In this document: positions 29,913 to 40,900 of the stretch, piece by piece | Layout: every line of letters begins with the position of its first letter | How positions within the stretch are numbered: the stretch's first letter is position 1 | Source of the DNA: Nematostella vectensis | Lineage: Eukaryota > Cnidaria > Anthozoa > Actiniaria > Edwardsiidae | Reading direction: 5' to 3' | Assembly (NCBI RefSeq): GCF_932526225.1 | Contig: NC_064042.1 | Location: forward strand, 12,039,040 to 12,103,039 | DNA: 64,000 nucleotides | Notes under the pieces: generated by a model | What the model saw: only the letters and a program-made list of their open reading frames with translations | Told to the model about the DNA's origin: nothing | Databases searched by the model: none | Made by a program: the position numbers and the translations under genes

Positions 29913-32900
29913 CTAGATACTTATAACCTGTACATCAAGTGAAGAGAGACTTTCTTGTAATACGTTCAGACCACTATTGCACCGCCTCGACACTTCACCG
30001 CCCTTCCCCGCTCCCATGGAAGCCACAGATTCAGATGAATAATCGGACCCATGCGATGAGACACTATCCTCCTCATCGACTAAATGCACCTTTATATACG
30101 ATTCACTCTCGACGACACTTTTACCAGTCTCTCCTGTGAACCATTCGTTCACGGCAGCACTTGGCCCGTTGTTCGGCACATCAGTTGAGAGTTCATCGAA
30201 AGTTGTGAAAGGCGGTCCTTTTAAAGAAAACAATGTCTTCGCGCTCGTCCGGAGGGCATCTGCAGATTGCTTGATACTTGATTTGTGCAATATGCAATCT
30301 TCTTTTTTAAAACTCCCAAGGTTCCATTCATGTTTGCCTTTTCAGTGCATTCCTCATATTCAGCTTCTGCTACGAAGCCCAGGTTGTGGACCTTTAAAGC
30401 CGTCCCTTCAGCTATCTTGTGTTTTCTGCTGTCCTCTTTCAGCTTCGGCCGAACGCTGCTATTGCCTCTCCCGTCACTCCTGTACGACAATGCATTGTGG
30501 TTATTCTTCTCAGTGCTGCGGGTCTCGCGCCCAGTCCCTTGAGTTGACGACGTGTCGTTCTTACCAAAGGGATCCTGTCGAAAGTGCTCAATGGCTCGCC
30601 GGAATCTTGCTGTTCTGCACGCGTAGATGAGTTGGGTTAAGAGCACTGTTGGCAAAAAGAGATAGGAACGCAAGAAATCCAAACCAGGAGTTCTCGCGCT
30701 TAACGTGGTTCTTGGACCAAATAGTATAGCACAATACGGGTAACTCGCGAAGTAGACGACTTGAGAAAGACCGATCGTTTTCACGGCGGCGATTTCGTTA
30801 CGCTTGCGTGCACTCTCCAGATGATTTGCTTTTGAAAGGTCTTTAGTCAGGCATCTTTTCCTTTACAAATAATAATGGCTTTTATTTTAGATTTAGACAA
30901 ATAACAGTCCGACGCACGCTACCGTGGCCACCTTAACAGATTTAATGTAAAACAATCAGGATGTTAGATACTCGCTATCTTATTTTAATAAACCCCATCC
31001 CAATCAATTTGGAAAACGGATGCTCTAGCTTTAAGGTTTGTTCCCTGGGGGAGGGGGGGGGTCCATATAGACAGACGATGGATGATCGTCGAGAATAGCA
31101 ATTTGGGTGTGGTCAACAGCAATTCTTTACCCTAAGAGATACCGTTCGATACCGACATAAAAGCGCTCAATTGACTTGTCGTTTACTTGAAAATAGTCTG
31201 GGCGTTCTAGGGAAACCATTAGAGTGAGGCATCTCTAGGGGATAGCAGAATCAGAAGAATCTATGAACACCCCTTTAAGGAAGAACTTGGTACAGAATTT
31301 GTCGTCCTAGTTTAATGACGGGGTTGGTTTCAATTGGAACTTAGATTTTAGCGGAGCCAGCACGGCCGCAGGCCGCGTGCGGAGCTCCATAGGTATAGAA
31401 ATATTGTATAGCTATGCGACTTGGTTTTGGTGGTCATCGCGCGGGTACCCTGTGTGTCACAATCCATCCAGTCAATCGTGCAACTACCAGGCCCCACTCG
31501 ATCTTACGCTGTTGTGTGTTTTTTACCGCCTCGCTTTGTGCTGCAAAGTTCGTATGTTCACAGAAGAAAGGCAGCTTGAAAATAGTATTTAATGAGAAAA
31601 TAAGCGGATTCAAATGGGCTGAAGTTTTTGAGAAAACATTTGTCTGAAGTACGAGCCGATGGAAATTCCCGCCTTTGCAGCAGCAGCAGCTAAAAAGAAG
31701 ACTAAGAGGAGAGGCTCTACGCTACCATTCTATATTCATTCACGTCTATATCTATGTAAGGTGATCCTGAGAGGAAAAGGCCTTGGATTGATGTCTGTTT
31801 TCAGCTATAAAAATCATTCACTTGTGTTGACGGGTTCCTAGCAGAAAGATCACGGTTTACAACACAAAGCGAACACAACCACTAGGCGACAAACATAAAG
31901 CGACAAAAAAAACACTGCCAAGGTGAGTTTTTGACGATGATTTGCATTTTGAATATGACATTTTTTTTTCATTTATTGTTGTGCTTTTATAATGCTCGTT
32001 TGTTCGCTTTTTTCCCAAAACCAATCGCTCAGACTAAAACACCGTACCAGCTTTAGTATGACGTCAAGATGACATATCAATGTCATCTATCCTTGTTTTG
32101 ATTGGCTAAAATACCATCTACTTGAATTCCGATTGGAATCAAAAAGCCCAAACTGTCGCGATCTCGTACCAGAACAATGAATACAATACACCAAAAACTG
32201 GAAATCGACTCTGCCAGCAGAGTCGACTCTGCCAGCAGAGTCGATTTCCAGTTTTTGGTGTATTGAATTCCGATTGGTTTATAATTTTGGCACTTCAATG
32301 GCTTTTATTCAACTGGCAATCGCCATGAAGATGTTAAATTCGTAAATACTTACTTTCAAGTTCTATAAATTTAGGCGTATATTCCTCACGGTAAGTAAGA
32401 ATTTAACGACAGAAATACGTAGTAGTCTAGCTACTATATCAATGACACTTAGCTTGTTCGATTTATTTGCTGTATTGAAGATACATCAACTTTTTCAACA
32501 TTATCATAAATACTTTACAGTTACAAGATAATTTTTTCATCGAAAATAAAAACCAAAAATGCAACCTATATTTTTTTTGCTCAAGCTTATATTGTCTGTA
32601 TCTTGCATACTATATAATGTGTTTATTTATTTTTATTCAAATAGGTATGGAAAATTAGTAAGGTTATAAATGGGATGATAAAAATATTAATTTGAAAGAA
32701 AAACAAATACCCAAGTTAATTGTTTTCACTTTTATTTAGGTTAAACCAACCCAGGACTACCTGAGGGTCGTGCTTGATGCTAAGGGCTGGAAGACATAAG
32801 AATAGGCAAATGTAGCCGGGCTTTCTTACTTTGATACAGCAGTATAAGTGTAATAGGGTTTTTAGAGCAAGATACTTTGTGTCAATGATACTGTAAATCT

Positions 32901-35788
32901 GTAAAACATTTTTATCAACCTGAAGATAATGAGGAAAGGGGAAATGATAGGAGAGTGCTCAATCAAGTTGTTGCAATACTGTTAAAGTTTTTATCAAAAA
33001 TATAGTCCCAGTTTCTTTTTTCTCTCTCTATTAACTATTTTTATATGCAATTGATAATTATTTGCTGTTTCCCCTCTACACCCTGAATGAATTAAAATAG
33101 GTTAGGTTTGAAATTAGACATTTTCATTTAGCACTAATCAGTAATATCAAGGATTTGTTTTTAATTTGCTTCCCAAGTCAATTTGTTTTCCTTCATTTGA
33201 TTGCATTTAATTTTGTAGTAGCATTAGCATGTGTGGATCCAGCTGCAGGGTTTCTATAAAATAAAATAAACAGCAGGCCACCATGCTAAAGGGTGGGTTC
33301 ACCAATATGTAATGCATGACTGAGGTATATTTGTGGATTTTAATTTCCTTGGTGATGGAGTATCACTAGTAAGTGGCACCTGAAGTGTATCTAACTATGT
33401 CATTTTATATTTGGAATGCTGTTTCATCCATTATTTGTTTCTTTGCAAGGGCAAAGCCGTTCAGAATTTACCTAGTGCTGGTGTAGTAGTGTACATGAAT
33501 GGAACTTCTATAAAAGGTTTTTATTAGGGCAAGGTACTTACTTAATAAATTATATAAAGATAATAACAAACTTGTGCTTTTTCAATAATAAATCTATAAA
33601 GAAAAAAGTTTCATATCAAACCTAAAGGTAATAGGGAAAGGGGAAAATGTTAGGAAAGTGCTCAGTCAAGCTATTATTGCATTTTTTTCATGTATTTTTT
33701 TAAAGTAGATTCACATTTTTTCAAATAGAGTCACATTTCTCCCTTTCAACTCCCCATTGACTTTCTGTTTATTTGTCTATTTATTCCTCTCTACCCCAAA
33801 GATAACTCAATGAACATGGTTTGGTTTGAAATTAAAGAACTTTAAGTAATTTAGTATTTTCCTCCATTGCATTCATTTTTGAGTAGCTAGTATGGGTGGA
33901 TCCAGGGTTTCTAAAAACAACTGGCCAAAGGGTGGGTGCACTAATATGTATTAATTTCAATACATTCTTCTGAATAATCAGTTGCAGTACATGGAAACTA
34001 CAGAATGGCATCTAAATCTTTGAAATGCTGTTACATCCTCAATATATTCTTTACGAGGTCAAAGATTGTTATTATGCTGTTTTGATAAAAAATATGCATA
34101 GTGGAACAAATAAGAATTGACCATTAGACTCTTGAAAAACATTGTCATCAACTAAAGCACCTTGAACTTTGACAGCCTTTCTTACACCAGGATTAGTACT
34201 TTCATACTGCATATTTAATATTATTAAATTAGTGCTTGCCTGAACCATTTGGAGGGGCCAATACAATTCATAATTACATGGCAGTAAAAATTGCTTTTTT
34301 AATCTTATTAAAAACATTCTTTCAATGCTGGCTCCGCTTTTAGGCAGTGCCTAAATCCATATATTACGCTCGTACGAATAGGATGGCGTAACCCTTTCAC
34401 GGCACAAGGGTTAGGTATGTTAAGCACTGGCCCAATCATGTTTATACGGATTTTTCCTTTTTTTTCTATATTCCTACTTTCTTTTTTTTTTTTTTGCGAG
34501 CTTGCGCAAAAACAAAAAAAGGAGACGCCTACGCGTAAGTTAGTAAACATGTTTTCCTCTTCTCGATTAAGCCACAATTAAATAAAGCAAAATATCGACG
34601 ATATGACCCTTAAGAACCAGGTTGGCGATTACCAAACACACATTTCGAACCAGCTCATGAACGAGTGAAAGTAGTAAATATTCTTATACAAGGAAATGAA
34701 GCGCCCCTTCTGCTTTTTCACCCTGAGTGATCCAGGCTCACAAATAACAGATGTCAAGTAGACAAATTAAGAAGCGAAAATTAAGACAAGAGCTTGAAAA
34801 ACATCTTTGGTGGCTTTATTTTTTCGTTGTTTTTGGCTTGTTTATTTATTCGCTGTATCGTATGTCATTTATATTATTCATTGTAATGCGCCTAGTTATA
34901 AGTGAATACTTATACATAGGGGAATTGAAAAGGATAGATTAAAAGGCACGGGTTACACGGGAAAATACAGTATTAAAGCCTTTTCCTTTGTTGTTGTTTC
35001 GCTTGCTCTTACTTGCCAACTTAAACTGAGGGAATCGGCTTCAAATGTCCTATAAATCTAGCCATTCTTACCTTAGACTCGGTGCCGATAACCAAACAAG
35101 TTTTTGCGGCGACCCCCCAATTCAACAACATCATCAGCGGGAATACGGCCATTGAAACATACCGACCCCGGCGATCAAAGTGGACCGGACTATACTCGTG
35201 AACTGGTCTGTCTTCCAAATCCACATCCCAAATTCCAGCCAGTCCAACAACAGCAATGAGCAAACTCAAAGTCCACACGAAGGTGATCCCTTTAACTGCT
35301 TTGCCTTTGCTCTTCCGTGCCCCATACTGGAGGCCCCAATGAATCGCACAAAGTTTATCCAGCATTTGGATCGTCAAGGAGAAGATATTAAGCATCGAGA
35401 AAAACAGGTGGATAGTGAAGACGGGGATGGCGAGGTCTCGGCCGACAAATCCTGTTTCAAGGCGAAGTATATATGTACATATAAGCCCTGGCGTATTGCA
35501 TAGAACATGGAGTATATCAACCACAGCTGTATTCAGGAGGAGTATGTTTGGAACGGTTTGCAAGGACTTGAATCGACGAACTAGTAATACAATCACTCCG
35601 TTGCCTGATAGTGTGGAGTAGAATAACGATTGTTGTCAAAATGAGTTAAATCGCTATCACAAAACTCATACTAATCTCCTTGAATCCTGAAATTGTATGA
35701 CATACTCACTTAGAAAGAGATTCACAAACAACCTTGCAAACTGAAAACTTTCATATTTGGATCCAGTGACGATTTGTTGAACAATAGC
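29913..35788 (-). CDS. Divergent class A (rhodopsin-like) GPCR, partial model
   Basis: Readable exons (minus): 35710-35788, 35072-35604 and a C-terminal exon from about 30860 down to 29913. The first two give TM1 (FVNLFLSNGVIVLLV, with the TM1 Asn) through TM5; the last gives TM6, TM7 and a long cytoplasmic tail. The DRY motif is DKL (MLDKLCAIHWG) and the NPxxY region reads LTQLIYACR, so two hallmark motifs are altered. Phases do not join 35072 directly to the TM6 exon, so a small exon or another splice site is missing from my model; the N-terminal exon with the start codon is also not found. Within the last exon the frame shifts at an A run (plus 30303-30308): one frame stops soon after, the other stays open to 29913 in a serine-rich acidic tail. 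AATAAA lies at 29735-29740 (minus). The ligand is unknown. Confidence 0.6.
30303..30308 (-). other. Frame break at A6 run in the GPCR tail
   Basis: The frame encoding TM6-TM7 ends about 80 bases beyond this homopolymer, whereas the frame one base over is open for another 390 bases with coding-like composition. One missing A would account for it. This may be an assembly error, a polymorphism or a real shorter tail. Confidence 0.4.
32122..32277. mobile_element. Hairpin element copy 1 with 15-bp target duplication
   Basis: An 80-base near-perfect palindrome at 32185-32264 (outer arms aatacaccaaaaactgg / ccagtttttggtgtatt), preceded by ctcgtaccagaacaatgaat. The unit is flanked by direct repeats TTGAATTCCGATTGG at 32122-32136 and 32263-32277. 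Such a long duplication points to retroposition. A related copy lies at 55385-55525. Confidence 0.75.
32740..32799 (+). CDS. Possible orphan terminal exon
   Basis: An acceptor with a pyrimidine tract (ttttcacttttatttag) is followed by an open phase-0 frame of 19 codons ending in TAA, with a coding-like composition (DYLRVVLDAKGWKT). The candidate donor at 31921 (ccaag|gtgagt) does not give an in-frame start. I cannot find the rest of the gene and do not recognise the peptide. Confidence 0.25.
   Translation, partial: VKPTQDYLRVVLDAKGWKT
32850..34075. repeat. Old tandem duplication of ~650 bp
   Basis: Two diverged copies, about 32850-33475 and 33515-34075, share an ordered series of blocks: gaaaggggaaa.tg.taggaa, agtgctca.tcaag, ttgcatt.attttt, gggtggatcca..gggtttct and aaagggtgggt.cac.aatatgta. 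Neither copy is convincingly coding. The rest of 30863-35071 holds no gene I can support. Confidence 0.6.
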
Positions 35789-36879
35789 CTGTTAGGAAAA
35801 TCAAGCAAAAATTGTCTCTGAGGACAATATAGCTTTGATTAACGGAATGCTGTAATGTTTGAAGGCTTTCGTTTTTCCTGTAGATCCGCTGGAATTGTCT
35901 CTCGTTGTTCAGTAGTATTTTTTTTCTTTATGGGTCATCAAGAAAACGTGCAATGTTAGGTTTGCTTATAAAAAGGCATGTGCTTAGTTCTCAGCTTTGC
36001 AAATTTGGTTATAGGCGGGTCCACTCATCATAAAAACGATCCAGCGGTGAATAAACTTTTGTGGATACGCAGGCGCATATACCCAGATTGGTTGAGGTGG
36101 ATTGAAGCGCCTTATTAGGGGGCGTGTCCGATATATTGCTGTCAGCTCTTATTGCGGACACTCTACTAATTCGAACACGCTATTGGCGTGACCTTGTTAT
36201 TAAGGACACAGAAGATAAATCCCTGAGAAACCGTCGCCCGACAGACGGAAGCTGAATACAGCGTCTAAAACATTCCGAATTACCACAAATAATGTTGGAC
36301 GTGTATTTAGAAAAAGGAAAACAATAAAAGCGGATGGAAAATGAAAACAATATACAGTTTTAGTTGATCGAAAGGGACTTGAAATAGAGTCTTTATATCA
36401 AAGGATAAATCTACAGAAATGGAAACGGATGAAGAAATAATGGCAATTTCATTTGAATATATTTGCACATGACTATTATATACTTATATAATTCTGATAG
36501 AAAATATAAATACTAAGGTGACACTCATGGAGAGCTACGTGTTCCCGTTATTACGTTGTTAGGGCATATATCATCAACAACGACGTTCGAACGCAGAACG
36601 CACCTAGTGCTAAAGATAAGACCACTTTAGGATCAATTCTAGTATGATTTTAGGATTACCCTAAAATAGTTTGCCGTTATGCTTGCATATGCGAGGTATC
36701 TTTGATATATTTTTGGCTTAAATACTGGCTTTGGCACACAGAGGCATGATGGGTATGGGCGTAGGAGCTCATAGCAAAATCCTGGCATTCAGTTAGTTTG
36801 CACTTCGAAACATAAGACTGCGTATCCCCTCGTAAAAATCTGGCTAGGCTAGATGCCCAGAGAAAATCACTTTCACTGA

Positions 36880-37015
36880 AAATACCAGGCACGTACCCAG
36901 AATTGGCTAAGGTGGGTGGGGAGGGGGGGGGGGGTTCGCAGTCATATATAAAGATCCCTTTATAGCAAATGACCGGTTTTTGGCGGCAAAGAGTTGGTGC
37001 GCGCACCTGTGTTCG
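36880..37015 (+). repeat. Dispersed repeat D, copy 1
   Basis: Series: ccaggcacgtacccagaattggct, a G-rich run, cgcagtcat, aaagatccc, aaatgacc, then gcgcgcacc. The same ordered blocks occur at 38465-38610 and 63190-63320, all in plus orientation. No coding capacity. Confidence 0.7.
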
Positions 37016-37059
37016 CGCCTGAATGCACCCAGCTATTTTTCCTTCAACTGACTCATTAA

Positions 37060-37310
37060 TGCTGCATTGTCACCAGTTTACTTCCGGTCGATTACGTAAC
37101 AATATCCCGATGATTTTTAACGGGGAACGCAAAAAATATTTCAAAATATTGAAAGCAGTGTGTTTATTGGAAGTTTCTTTAAGGATGTGATTGATAATTT
37201 AGAGCGGATGGCCTGTTTAATATCTCGGATTTTAATAGATTCTTTTGTCTTTTAACGGTTGAGGTTTTCGTCGGACCTCCGGAAGTAAACTGGTGACAAT
37301 GCGGCTTTAA
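37060..37310. mobile_element. MITE family B, copy 3
   Basis: Full-length copy in the opposite orientation to copy 1, both terminal repeats intact. TTAATGCTGC (or nearly) flanks both ends, suggesting a target duplication of about 8-10 bases. 35789-37059 contains no further gene I can support. Confidence 0.9.
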
Positions 37311-37948
37311 TGCTGCGAGCTGTTCTTTGGTCCCATAGCACGCAGCCAATTAATACAGGACCCCCTAACATATGACATTATCCCCTGCCGTCTACCTTAC
37401 GAGAGTTTATGTACTAGTATTCTGCCTTTATGTTCTTATGCACCAGGACAATCGACGAATCACAACTATGTATAATGTAGATCCGAGAAGCTATTTAACA
37501 GATCACTTCTTCAAGTCAACTCTCTTTTTGTTTTCTGTTTTCGCTCCCTCGCCTCCGGTGTAGTTGGCATGGTCAGTAAGTTATGTTCTACAGGCGCACG
37601 ATAATTGTGTTATAGGATTTTGGAATGTGCTACCCTCGCCCGACGACATAAACCGCTATACTTGGCACATTTATGAGCAGCAAGGGACATGTGGTTTGAA
37701 AAAAGTATAAAAAACAACAGCAATACCCGTAGCTGCATAGACCTCCCTTTCTTCTCTGTGATCCCTTTCCGGTCAAGTGGTTCTGATTGTCCCGGCGTTG
37801 TTACCAACGCCGTTTTTAACAAACGCAAATAATGATACCCATTTCAGCGAGTTTTACAAAATGATCTCCTGGTGAAATAACTCTAATCTTGTTGATGTAG
37901 TTGACCCGTAGACGCATTCTTCCTAGTCCCAATAGTCACTCTTCTTCG

Positions 37949-40900
37949 CTATTTATCTTGTTTTCTCTGGGATTCCATTCGGTCAATTTCTTCTTGAACG
38001 CAAGACATATCTGCAAAATGCGAGAGGAGGGTGGTTTCATTGTATTCAAACTTGCCAAATAAAGACCGAATATCATTCATAACTGTCTAGGGGGGTGGGG
38101 TGGGGGGGGGGGGGGAGGAGGAAAGGAGAGGAAACACCCCGAACTGGGCGGAAGATCATACCGTTAAGAACAGGGATCATTCTCCATAGTCGAAGTACGA
38201 CAACCATGTGCAAGTACTTGGGGTATACGGCATCTATTCGTCTGTAATTTTAATATAAGAATAATATCACACTAAAGTTTAAGCGGGCTAATCAGCGTAC
38301 CCTAGTAGGACGATTATGACTTCTAATTACCCGAACCCTTGGGGCAATCCGAACCCTCGACAACTCAAACTAAAAACAATTTCAATTTGATCGCTTCATA
38401 GATTAAATGTATTCTACATTTCTGGGTGGGTGGGCGGGTGAGTGAGTGGGTGGGTGGGTGAGTGGTCCTCAGACGCTTACCTAGGATTGGCTTAGAAGGG
38501 GGGGGGGGTGCGCAGTCAAAGGTATCATATGGAAAAAGCATATATTTGAAGATTTCTTAATAAGAAATGACCCACTATTTGCCCGCAAAGGGGTGTGTGC
38601 GCGCGCACGCTGCTGTGGACGAGCCTGGCCCTTGGCGTTGTTTTGGTTATTCAAAGATGGATTTCGCTTACCTGAAGGCGTTTGTCAGCGCAGCTTCTGC
38701 GATGAAGTAGAAAATGACGAGAATACAATCAAACAACTAAAAAAAACATATCGAGGTGAGTGTATAAAATTAAAAGTAATGGGCTTTTACAATGCGACCA
38801 ACGCCACCTTAGCCACTTTGACAGTTTGTGAAGTAAGCCAATAAGGATGCGAGAAACACGTTATTTGATACGAAGCGCGCTACCGTGGTCACCTTGACAG
38901 TTTGTGAAGTAAGCAAATAAGGATGCGAGAAATACCTTATATGATACGAAGCGCGCTACCGTGGTCACCTTGACAGTTTGTGAAGTAAGCCAATAAGGAT
39001 TTGATACGAAGCGCGTATCAGAAGCGCGTCACAGTTTTGTGAAGAAAGCTGGTAAGCAGGTCTGCCCAATCTATTAGATGTGATTTACCTCTAATTTGTC
39101 CGTAAAAATCTCTTTTCCAAGAGCCAGGATCTTAAGGCATACCTAAATACACCAAATTGGTTGAAGTTAGGGGGATGAAAGATATTCGCATGAAAATGTA
39201 CGTTGTACAACAATAAGACATATTTTTTATTCATACTCCAGTTATGGCCCGCCACAGGGGCAACTACAGTCAAATGTGTTTTTGAACATTGTTTGTTTTT
39301 GAACGTTGGGCGTGGCGTAAGAGGGGATAACAGGGAAAGCAACTCGTTTTCATCTCACCTCAAGCAAATAAAAAAATAGTACTCCAAAGCATATCCATTG
39401 AAAAATATAAAAAGAAGATTCATTTCCTCGACCTGGTGAAAAAAATGTAAATTAGTTAATAAAATACAATTAAGCAATGATGTAATGCACATCAGCTGGA
39501 GAACAAACGACTGGGGCTAATTTTTTCGGTGTTCCATATAGCCCCAGTAGAATGTAACATTGACCCACATAGGAGTAACAAGGCGATCAAACCAAAGCCA
39601 GGTTAAAAATCTTTCCAATAGATTAGAGTTGATTTGTGTCGACTTTGAAACCAGCCTTTACTCTAGATTAATCACTTGTTTAGATGTATTACTGAAATTG
39701 AGTGGAATCGCCTTAACTTAACCTGAACTATTATAAAGGGTATCGGATAAGACTAACTCGCACCCATAATTGTAAACAATTGTTGTGGTTGATGCTGTTC
39801 AAAGAAGTACCCACCATATAGGATATAAGATTTCAAAATCTTGATTAGAATGAATTATACTATATCAATTATCAATAACTCCATACCATCAATGGCGCCA
39901 TAGTCTTCTAGTAAAACAAGCGCTATCAGGCCCACGTCGAGAACAATTAGTATGACAAGAGACAAGTGAGAGTTTCGGTGAAATAATAGCGGTATAAGAA
40001 CTTCGCGAGTTGCCGACCAGCAGCACTGATGAATAAAGGAAATCAGTAAGATTCGAAAAGATATAAAGACAAATGGCTTTTGACAGCCGCTTCTGGTACA
40101 CTATCCAGCTGAAAATCGATGGTACCGGCATAAATGCGGGTTAATTACGTTTGTTTAAAAAAAACCTCCCTCTACACTATCATTTATTTTTATATTACTG
40201 CTTCTGCTAGAAAATAATGTGTTTTTTCCGGTTTTAAAATCATAGGTAGGGATCTGACAATAAGCAAAAGAATTTACCTCGAACCCATTGCAAATCTTCG
40301 ACTTGAGTAGGGACCAAATCCTTAAAATAAACTATGAAAAAAAAGTTAAAAAATATTGCAAAAAAAAGAGATAATACAATTTGAAGGAGACAGAAATGGG
40401 CTCACCTTGAACACCAGGAAAAAAAGATAGTTGAACTTTGAGTACTGAGTGCACCTATCAAGCGCGAGTTTTTCGTTTTTCTCCTCTGAAAAAAGATAAA
40501 AGGATAAGTTTTGAATGTCAAGCGCATTAAATGATATTCGTTGTGAGTATCTATTCTCTCATTTCTAAAGCTTATATTGCCATTTTCTATGGATATTACT
40601 AATATCCCACAGTCACTGGGTCAATTGATAGCCTCGCGCAAATGGTCAATTTGTGACCAAAGAATGTTAAAACTACTGTGCACATATGTGCACAAGCGAG
40701 TTGCACTAACACATCACGTGACATTTAATATGCCAAACTCTCGCGGCTATTTAGCGGCAAAATAACAACAACGACAAGCAGTCTATTTAGCGCTTAACCC
40801 AAAAGACTTTCTTTGTCAAAGGGCTTATCTTCATTGGAAGATTTTATTTTTTCGCCGTTCTCTCTAGTGACGGCGCAACCATTTTTTGGCTTAAATTCAT

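Noticed and set aside
34072-34577. Two minus-strand open frames between the GPCR halves
   Set aside because: No acceptor or donor in phase with the GPCR exons and no recognisable domain.
34751-34942. 63-codon frame with a basic start and hydrophobic middle
   Set aside because: Could be a membrane microprotein, but there is no promoter, splice or similarity signal, and AT-rich DNA often gives such frames.
36677-37006. 109-codon minus-strand open frame
   Set aside because: Covers dispersed repeat D and its poly-G run; no gene features.
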